Assembly: GCA_027307235.1 (NCBI GenBank)
Contig: DAHUXH010000012.1
Coordinates: 1-64,000, forward strand
Origin: Vulcanimicrobiota bacterium
Lineage (GTDB): Bacteria > Vulcanimicrobiota > Vulcanimicrobiia > Vulcanimicrobiales > Vulcanimicrobiaceae
DNA: 64,000 bases
Direction: 5' to 3'
The notes beneath the pieces are model-generated. The model was not told the DNA's origin. It saw only the letters and a list, made by a program, of their open reading frames with translations, and made no database searches. The translations under genes and the position numbers were made by a program. Positions 58,256 to 64,000 of the stretch are shown one piece after another (position 1 is the first letter of the stretch; each line of letters opens with the position of its first letter).

Positions 58256-59469
58256 TAGGCTTTGACCGCGAGGCTCAGACGCGCGACGCGATCGAGCGGC
58301 AAGCCGTAGCAACGGATGAATCCGCCGGCGGCATGATGATCGAAGGCGTCCCCCTCGCCATAGGTCGCGAGCGCTTCGTCGTAGAGCGCATATGGCGATC
58401 GCACACCCGCCGTCGCCGCGCTCCCTTGATACAGGCGCATGCGCACATCTCCGGTGATCCGCCGCGAAAAGGCGCCATTGAAAGCATCGAGCGCACCACG
58501 CAGCGGCGACATCCACAGACCATCGTAGGCCAACTCCGCATATCGTTGATCGGCTACTGCTTTGAATCGTAGCTCATCACGCGTGAGCGTGATGCGCTCA
58601 AGTGCTTTATGCGCGGCGATCAAGACCGTCGCAGCCGGCGCCTCGTAGACTTCACGGGACTTCACGCCGATCACGCGATCTTCTATCAGGTCGATCCGGC
58701 CGACGCCGTGCGCTCCCGCAAGCGCGTTCACTTGGGCCACGAGCACCGCACCCCGCACGCCGGAAAGCGACGGCATCCCCTCCTCGAAATGAATCACGAC
58801 CTCGTCGGGTTCGCGCGGACGCTTCGCCGGCGCCGCCGTCCATGCGAATGCATCCTCGGGCGGTTCCGCCCAGGGGTCTTCCAGGACGCCCGCTTCGATC
58901 GAACGGCCCCACAGATTCGCGTCGACCGAGTACGGCTTTGCCGCAGAGTGCGCGACCGGGACGCCGTGTTCGGCCGCATACGCGATGGCGTCCGGACGCG
59001 AAAGCGGTGTTTCGCGCAGCGGTGCGCGCACCGTCAGCGACGGATTGAGCGCGCGCACCGCGAGCTCGATCCGCACTTGATCGTTCCCTTTTCCCGTGCA
59101 TCCATGGGCAACAGTGTCAGCATGGAAGCGCCGTGCCGTCTCGACCAGCAGCGCCGCGATCAACGGTCGTGAGAGCGCCGCGGAGAGCGGATACACACCC
59201 TCGTAGAGCGCGTTTGCGGCGAGTGCCGGCAACACGTACTCGTTCATGAAACGTTCGCGCGCGTCGATCACGACTGCATCGTAAGCACCGAGCGCCAGCG
59301 CCTTCTGCCGTACCGCTTCCAGCTCGGCTGCGGCACCTTGTCCCGCACGTGCATCGCTTTCACCGAGGTCGGCCGTCATTGCAACGACCTCGTTGCCCGC
59401 GATGATGAGTTTTTTCAACAACACCGAGGTGTCGAGACCGCCGGAGTAGGCGAGAACGATGCGGCTCAT
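58255..59469 (-). CDS. argG: Argininosuccinate synthase
   Basis: 404 residues. RIVLAYSGGLDTSVLLKKL is the ATP pyrophosphatase P-loop; VAHGCTGKGNDQVRIELA is the second signature. Joins citrulline and aspartate with ATP. Start overlaps the argR stop (ATGA). Confidence 0.96.
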   Translation of the reverse strand: MSRIVLAYSGGLDTSVLLKKLIIAGNEVVAMTADLGESDARAGQGAAAELEAVRQKALALGAYDAVVIDARERFMNEYVLPALAANALYEGVYPLSAALSRPLIAALLVETARRFHADTVAHGCTGKGNDQVRIELAVRALNPSLTVRAPLRETPLSRPDAIAYAAEHGVPVAHSAAKPYSVDANLWGRSIEAGVLEDPWAEPPEDAFAWTAAPAKRPREPDEVVIHFEEGMPSLSGVRGAVLVAQVNALAGAHGVGRIDLIEDRVIGVKSREVYEAPAATVLIAAHKALERITLTRDELRFKAVADQRYAELAYDGLWMSPLRGALDAFNGAFSRRITGDVRMRLYQGSAATAGVRSPYALYDEALATYGEGDAFDHHAAGGFIRCYGLPLDRVARLSLAVKA

Positions 59470-59939
59470 GCGGCGCTGGTCCCCTTCAAATCCAGAAAAC
59501 GCTGCTTGATGACCGGCATCTGTTCCGCCGACGAGACGATCACGAGGATCGTGTCGTCGCCGCCGACCGTGCCGATGATCTCCGGCCAGTTGGCCTCGTC
59601 AATTGCCGAGGCGACCATCTGCGCGCTGCCTGGACCAGTCCGCAACACAATCAGATTCACGCTACCGGCGATGCTGAGGACGAGTTCGGCGACGACGCGA
59701 TGCAAACGGCTCACGTAGCTGGCGGTCGCGCTCGGCACGACGTACTTGAAGAGCGCGTCGTCATCGCCGTCGCCCTTGATCGGCACTTTGACGAGGCCCA
59801 GTTCTTTGATGTCTCGGGATACGGTCGCTTGCGTCGTCGCAAATCCTTGGCGCTCGAGCAACGCCGCCAGTTCCTCCTGCGAATGGATCGGGCGGGTGGC
59901 AACGAGCGTCAAAATAGCGCGTTGGCGCCGATCTTTCAT
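59466..59939 (-). CDS. argR: Arginine repressor
   Basis: 157 residues. N-terminal winged helix (HSQEELAALLERQGFATTQATVSRDIKELGLVKV) and C-terminal hexamerisation and arginine-binding domain ending GTVGGDDTILVIVSS. Regulates arg genes via ARG boxes, two of which are proposed at 60918-60950. Embedded in the cluster between argF and argG, overlapping both by 4 nt. Confidence 0.96.
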   Translation of the reverse strand: MKDRRQRAILTLVATRPIHSQEELAALLERQGFATTQATVSRDIKELGLVKVPIKGDGDDDALFKYVVPSATASYVSRLHRVVAELVLSIAGSVNLIVLRTGPGSAQMVASAIDEANWPEIIGTVGGDDTILVIVSSAEQMPVIKQRFLDLKGTSAA

Positions 59940-60913
59940 GGAACGAATCCTTTCGCGTCGCTGAGGAGGGCGACAAGCAGGGCTTTTTGCGCATGCAGAC
60001 GGTTCTCGGCTTGATCGAATACGGCGCTTCGGCCGCTATCGATCACCGCTTCGGAGACCTCCTCACCGCGATGCGCCGGAAGGCAGTGCATGAAGATCGC
60101 GTGCGATTGTGCATACGAGAGCAATTCGTCCGTCACCGCGTATGCCCGCAGCATGGCGTCGTTACGTTCGCGGTAACGCTCCTCGCCCATCGAGGTCCAG
60201 ACGTCGGTATAGACGACGTCGGCGTTGCGAACCGCGCGCACGGCGCTCGAAAACGCCTGCGCAACGCCGCCGCTCGCCTTGCCGAGCGCCTGCAGGTGCG
60301 CGAGCGCGGCCTTGGAAGGGCGATGCGACGACGGAGCGCCGAACTGCACGGTCGCGCCGAGCATCACCGCTGCCTGCGCAAGCGAAAGCGCAACATTGTT
60401 CTTTGCATCGCCGATGTAGGCGATGCGCAATCCGTCGAGTGAGCCAAAACGTTCCTCGATCGTCAGCATATCCGCGAGTGCCTGGCACGGGTGCGAGCGC
60501 GCGGAGAGTCCGTTGATCACCGGCACGCTCGACGAGCGCGCGAACCGCTCCAGCGGCTCGTGCTCGTGCGTGCGCACGACGATCGCATCGACGTAGCGCG
60601 AGAGAACGCGCGCCGCGTCCTCCGGCGTCTCGCGGGAGCCTATCAAGAACTCGGCGCCGGCAGCGAAGAGCGCCTGGCCGCCGAGCTGCGCGATCGCCAC
60701 TTCGAACGAGACGCGCGTGCGCAGACTGGGTTTTTCGAAGAGCAGCGCAAGAGTGAGGCCCCGCGCGATCGCACGCTGCTCCACCCCGGGTGCGGCCTTG
60801 AGAACGCGCGCGAGCCGAAGGAGCGCGGCCAGCTCGGCCGGGCTGAGGTCGGTGACATCGAGAAAGTGCCGGCCGCGAAGCGTGCTCGCGGGGGCTGGCG
60901 CTACCGCATACAT
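59936..60913 (-). CDS. argF: Ornithine carbamoyltransferase
   Basis: 325 residues from ATG 60913. Carbamoyl-phosphate site EKPSLRTRVSFEVA, HPCQALADMLT, and ornithine motif HCLPAHRGEEV, together specific for OTCase. Forms citrulline. If transcribed from a -10 box at about 60923-60928, its mRNA would be nearly leaderless. Confidence 0.95.
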   Translation of the reverse strand: MYAVAPAPASTLRGRHFLDVTDLSPAELAALLRLARVLKAAPGVEQRAIARGLTLALLFEKPSLRTRVSFEVAIAQLGGQALFAAGAEFLIGSRETPEDAARVLSRYVDAIVVRTHEHEPLERFARSSSVPVINGLSARSHPCQALADMLTIEERFGSLDGLRIAYIGDAKNNVALSLAQAAVMLGATVQFGAPSSHRPSKAALAHLQALGKASGGVAQAFSSAVRAVRNADVVYTDVWTSMGEERYRERNDAMLRAYAVTDELLSYAQSHAIFMHCLPAHRGEEVSEAVIDSGRSAVFDQAENRLHAQKALLVALLSDAKGFVP

Positions 60914-60917
60914 GTTT

Positions 60918-60950
60918 TGTATATTTATGCACATGCAGAATAACTATGCA
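60918..60950. promoter_or_regulatory. Pair of ARG-box-like operators between argF and argB
   Basis: Two cores fit the ArgR consensus TGnATWWWWATnCA: TGTATATTTATGCA (60918-60931, full fit) and AGAATAACTATGCA (60937-60950, weaker left arm). Their centres are 19 bp apart. They lie in and around the roughly 20-bp gap between the argF and argB starts, so ArgR bound here would cover both promoters and start codons. Confidence 0.7.
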
Positions 60951-61745
60951 AGCCCCCTCGACCGGCATCCGATCGTGGTCAAGTACGGCGGCAACGCCCT
61001 GCCCGCCGAGGACCAACCGGCCGACCTTGTCTTAGCAGAGATCGCCGGGCTCGCAGCAGACGGAACGCCAGTCGTGCTGGTACATGGCGGCGGACCGGAG
61101 ATCGATCGGTGGCTTCGCGATCGAGGTCGAGACACCGAACGCATCGATGGTCTCCGGGTCACCGATTCCGTGACGCTCGAGGTCACCGAGGCAGTCCTGT
61201 GCGGCACGCTCAACAAGCGGATCGTACGCGGCTTGGCGGCGCTCGGTGTTCACGCCGTCGGAATCAGCGGCGAGGACGGAGCGACTATCACAGCGGAGCC
61301 GTCAGCGAATCGCGCGCTCGGATTCGTCGGCGACGCGTGCACGAGCGACCCCCGTCTGGTACTCGCGCTGCTTCAGGCGGGTTACGTTCCGGTCGTCGCG
61401 CCGCTTGCGATGCAACGTGATGCGGCAACCGCGCTCAACGTCAATGCCGATCTCGCCGCGGCAGCGCTTGCCGCTGCGCTCCATGCCCACGCCTTCGTCA
61501 TGATTACGAATGTGTCGCGCGTCTTGCGAAATCCGCCCGATCCTGCGAGCGCGATCGACCGTCTCACCGTCGGCGAGGCGCGCGCCTTCGCCGCAAGTCC
61601 CTCCTGCTCGGGCGGTATGCGCCCAAAGATCGACGCCGCCGTCGCAGCCGTCACCGGCGGAGCGCGGGCCGCCTATATATGCGGCACTTCGAAACGAACG
61701 ATCGCCACCGCCGTCGCGGGAGCAGCCACCATCATCACCGCATGA
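60933..61745 (+). CDS. argB: Acetylglutamate kinase
   Basis: 270 residues. VVKYGGNALP, VLVHGGGPEIDRWL, and NVNADLAAAALAAAL are the amino-acid-kinase motifs; GGMRPKIDAAVAAVTGGA closes the fold. Phosphorylates N-acetylglutamate. Several in-frame ATGs (60912, 60927, 60933) are possible. No ribosome site is seen and the ATG at 60933 lies about 7-8 nt after a TATATT box, so a leaderless mRNA is plausible. Confidence 0.94.
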   Translation: MQNNYASPLDRHPIVVKYGGNALPAEDQPADLVLAEIAGLAADGTPVVLVHGGGPEIDRWLRDRGRDTERIDGLRVTDSVTLEVTEAVLCGTLNKRIVRGLAALGVHAVGISGEDGATITAEPSANRALGFVGDACTSDPRLVLALLQAGYVPVVAPLAMQRDAATALNVNADLAAAALAAALHAHAFVMITNVSRVLRNPPDPASAIDRLTVGEARAFAASPSCSGGMRPKIDAAVAAVTGGARAAYICGTSKRTIATAVAGAATIITA

Positions 61746-61764
61746 ACCCGCGCTGAACGCGATG

Positions 61765-62589
61765 CTACGCGGCGTCGCGTTTGCCGATCCATGCATGCGC
61801 AACGGTGAGGCTTCCTAGACTCCATGCGAGCAGAATGCAGCTCAGAAGCGGCATCAAGGCAGGTCCGAAGAGGTCAGTCGCGAGCCTGCCACCGGGACCG
61901 AGCACGTCGACCGATCCGGACAACGCGGCCACGGATGCGATCTTGTAGGCTTCTAGCGGGTTTGCCATTGTCACGAAGAGCAGTGTCTGCGTGCTGAGAT
62001 GCACGGTGAGCGCGCCGGCCATGATGCCGAGGTCACCAATCACAATAAGCCCAAGCCAAACGACGATGGCGACGCCGATGGCGACGACCGTGGTTCGCGA
62101 GAACACCGAGATCAGGACGCCCAGCGATGCAGTGCAGAGCATGAGCAGCCACGTTTCAAGAGCGAACTGAAGGACGTCCGTGATGTTTCCCGTTGCTCCC
62201 GCATACGACATGACGAGAAACGAGATCGCAAACCCGATCCCGACCGTGCTGCTGAGCGCGGTGATCAGGGCTCCCAGCTTCGCGAAAAAGACCTCGCTGA
62301 TCGTGACCGGCAGCGATACCAGGTACGATAGGATCTGCGTTTCACGATCCGAGACGATGCCGAGCGCGCCTGCGAGCAGCGCCATCAGAGACACGACGAC
62401 GAGATTGAGATTGATCAGAGTCGCGGCAGTCGGACCGAAACTCACGACGCCCGAGACCTTGCCGACGGCGATGCTGCTGACGCTCACGAGAGCGCATAGC
62501 GCACCAAATGCTGCGATGTAGAGCCAAAGCCAACGTTTGCGCCGGATCTGGCGCAGTTCGTGAAGCCAGAGTACCTGCAGATCGTTCAT
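61765..62589 (-). CDS. ABC-2 type permease, NosY-like
   Basis: 274 residues with six hydrophobic segments. WLHELRQIRRKRWLWLYIAAF at the N-terminus and SDRETQILSYLVSLPVTISEVFFAKLGA are typical of NosY/ABC-2 permeases. Its ATGA overlap with the NosD-NosF-like gene identifies it as the membrane partner of that ATPase. In the nos system this transporter helps copper delivery to nitrous-oxide reductase; no nosZ or nosL is in the window. Confidence 0.82.
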   Translation of the reverse strand: MNDLQVLWLHELRQIRRKRWLWLYIAAFGALCALVSVSSIAVGKVSGVVSFGPTAATLINLNLVVVSLMALLAGALGIVSDRETQILSYLVSLPVTISEVFFAKLGALITALSSTVGIGFAISFLVMSYAGATGNITDVLQFALETWLLMLCTASLGVLISVFSRTTVVAIGVAIVVWLGLIVIGDLGIMAGALTVHLSTQTLLFVTMANPLEAYKIASVAALSGSVDVLGPGGRLATDLFGPALMPLLSCILLAWSLGSLTVAHAWIGKRDAA

Positions 62590-64000
62590 GCCGTCAGCCC
62601 TTCGTTGTCGACAAAGTCCTGCACGGCCACCATCTCAACGAGCCGACCGTCATGGAGATACGCCACCCGATCGGCGAGACGCCGCACGTCGTCGGTGAGA
62701 TGCGATGAAAAGAGAATCGACGTGCCCGCACGCTTTTCTTCATTGAGCAATGCAAGCATGTCGAGCCGGGTTGCGCGATCGAGGCCTGCGGACGGTTCGT
62801 CCAAAACGAGCAGTTGCGGTTCTCCAACCAAGCCGCACGCGAGCGCAAGTCTCTGCTTCATTCCACCGGAAAGATCGGAGATCGCCGTCGGACCCACCGA
62901 TTCCAGGCCGACTTTACGCAGCGCGGCGCGAGCCTGTTCGTGTGATGCACCGCGCAATTTGCGCACCAGCTCCATCAACTCATCTGCGGACATGTCGACG
63001 CGCGGTAACGCCTGCGGCACGTATCCGATGCGCGAACGCGCCGCCTTTGCTTGCAAACTCGGCCTGCGATCGTGTACGCGCAGTTCGCCCGCATAGGCCG
63101 TCAGCCCAAGCACGCAGCGAAGCAACGTCGTCTTGCCTGCGCCGTTGGGGCCCCACAGCGCAACCGCTTCACCGGCCTGCACGTGAAGCGAGACATTGGA
63201 GATGCCGCGCCCGTTTGAGTAGTGCTTCGTGAGGTCTACGACGCTCAGCGGCAGCGTCCCGGTGTCAACGACGACCGGTTTTGGATGCATGACGCGCCTG
63301 CGTCCGCGTCGTGCGCCGAGAATTAATGCCAACGGAGCGAGCGCCGCAAGCGCGAGAACGCTCACCGCAAACGACCGCCGTGGCGATGCGAGCGACGGCG
63401 TGAGCGCAGGAGCCGGCGGCGTCAATAACGGGTAGGGATCGACAACCTTCGGAGGCACGGCGACGGCGGGAACAGCACGAGCCGCAAAGTCCAGCGCAGC
63501 TGCGAGCGGGCTATAGTTGAACAGCGCCAATTCCGGATGCGCATCCATGAACGACTCGAACGGTCGAAGCGGACGGTACGGAATCGCGCCAACGTCGTGC
63601 GCGCCTGCATAGCCGCCATAATCGCTCCAGTAATTGCCCTTGTGCGCATCGTACCACGTGATCCCGCTGAGTGTGGGCCCGCCGCTGGCAGAGACTTGTT
63701 CGATGTTGTCACGAAACGCATTGAGCGCCACCAGCGTCGATGAGGTCACGGCTTCTGCCGCGAGGCCCGTGCCGTTGTAGGTAAAGGTATTCCCCGTGAT
63801 GCGGTTCGGCATTGTCGGCCGGGTCGGACTCTGCACCAGGTTGAGCCCGACGTGATTGTCGATGAAGGCATTGTCGGCGATCGACGACCCGTCGACGTCT
63901 TCCATGCCGACGCCGTAGCCGGCCGGTCCACGATTGTGCAGGAAGAGATTCTGCCGGATCGTGAGGTTCGCGGCATACATGAAGTTCGATCCGATTTCGC
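62586..64000 (-). CDS. NosD-NosF fusion: periplasmic beta-helix plus ABC ATPase (partial)
   Basis: 471 codons visible; the frame is open at the right edge, so the N-terminus is missing. Visible residues 1 to about 160 are right-handed beta-helix repeats (IRQNLFLHNRG, IADNAFIDNHVGLNL, ITGNTFTYNGTGL) of NosD/CASH type. A Pro-rich linker and one membrane helix (SFAVSVLALAALAPLALILGARRG, about 210-234) follow. The C-terminus is an ABC ATPase of NosF type: GPNGAGKTT, LSGGMKQRLALACGL, LLVLDEPSAGLD. The topology is sensible: beta-helix outside, ATPase inside. ATGA overlap with the permease gene. Confidence 0.85.
   Translation of the reverse strand, partial: EIGSNFMYAANLTIRQNLFLHNRGPAGYGVGMEDVDGSSIADNAFIDNHVGLNLVQSPTRPTMPNRITGNTFTYNGTGLAAEAVTSSTLVALNAFRDNIEQVSASGGPTLSGITWYDAHKGNYWSDYGGYAGAHDVGAIPYRPLRPFESFMDAHPELALFNYSPLAAALDFAARAVPAVAVPPKVVDPYPLLTPPAPALTPSLASPRRSFAVSVLALAALAPLALILGARRGRRRVMHPKPVVVDTGTLPLSVVDLTKHYSNGRGISNVSLHVQAGEAVALWGPNGAGKTTLLRCVLGLTAYAGELRVHDRRPSLQAKAARSRIGYVPQALPRVDMSADELMELVRKLRGASHEQARAALRKVGLESVGPTAISDLSGGMKQRLALACGLVGEPQLLVLDEPSAGLDRATRLDMLALLNEEKRAGTSILFSSHLTDDVRRLADRVAYLHDGRLVEMVAVQDFVDNEGLTA

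Noticed and set aside
1-64000. CRISPR array, rRNA genes or insertion sequences
   Set aside because: No regularly spaced repeats, rRNA sequence or transposase with terminal inverted repeats was seen anywhere in the window.

Overview
The window is high-GC DNA from a diderm bacterium: it encodes a TonB-type outer-membrane receptor, lipoproteins and exported proteins. Short ATGA/GTGA overlaps between neighbouring genes are very common. The gene content (carboxypeptidase-regulatory-domain receptors, many gene fusions, a compact arg cluster) would suit an uncultured lineage such as Eremiobacterota/WPS-2, but that placement is inference; no rRNA or other decisive marker is present.

Layout. 1-2.6 kb: a Mg2+-regulated unit on the minus strand, with an M-box riboswitch and terminator, one or two tiny ORFs, an NRAMP-related transporter and an exported protein cut by the edge. 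2.58-5.4 kb: a divergent operon of thioesterase, DHA2 efflux pump and TetR regulator, with two palindromes at its promoter. 5.4-9.3 kb: DegV, an exported LolA-like protein and a rare MFS-acyltransferase fusion. 9.3-14.8 kb: a TonB-dependent receptor translationally coupled to a lipoprotein, then a quinone-reductase/SRPBCC fusion. 14.95-23.65 kb: an integrated mobile element in tRNA-Thr(CGT), bounded by 46-bp direct repeats. It has a tyrosine integrase with putative arm sites at both ends, a serine recombinase next to a res-like site, a replication-initiator-like gene carrying internal iteron-like repeats, two paralogous glycosyltransferase-like genes and a train of small regulatory and zinc-ribbon genes. 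No capsid, terminase or conjugation genes are seen.

23.9-30 kb: housekeeping (gamma-carbonic anhydrase-like protein, dnaB, a Lon-type protease, rplI, rpsR). 30-36 kb: MFS pump, cyclopropane-fatty-acid-synthase-like methyltransferase, a PAS histidine kinase with two output-less receiver proteins, and a threonine-aldolase-like enzyme. 35.9-40.3 kb: a three-gene nitrile-hydratase/thiocyanate-hydrolase-like locus, a cation P-type ATPase and a duplicated Cys-rich protein. 40.4-53.5 kb: ABC-F ATPase, cyclase, glutamine synthetase, two beta-carbonic anhydrases, a PQQ-type propeller, HPF, dodecin, RtcB, an MgtA-type ATPase and small proteins.

53.5-61.7 kb: a nearly complete arginine pathway (argF-argR-argG-argH-argC-argJ-argD on the minus strand, argB divergent) with ARG-box-like operators in the extremely short argF/argB gap. 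ArgJ recycles the acetyl group, so no separate argE is needed. 61.8-64 kb: a NosY-like permease and a NosD-NosF fusion running off the right edge. The most unusual items are the M-box-controlled NRAMP homologue, the tRNA-Thr element with its recombination and replication sites, the split nitrile hydratase, the MFS-acyltransferase fusion and the NosD-NosF fusion.
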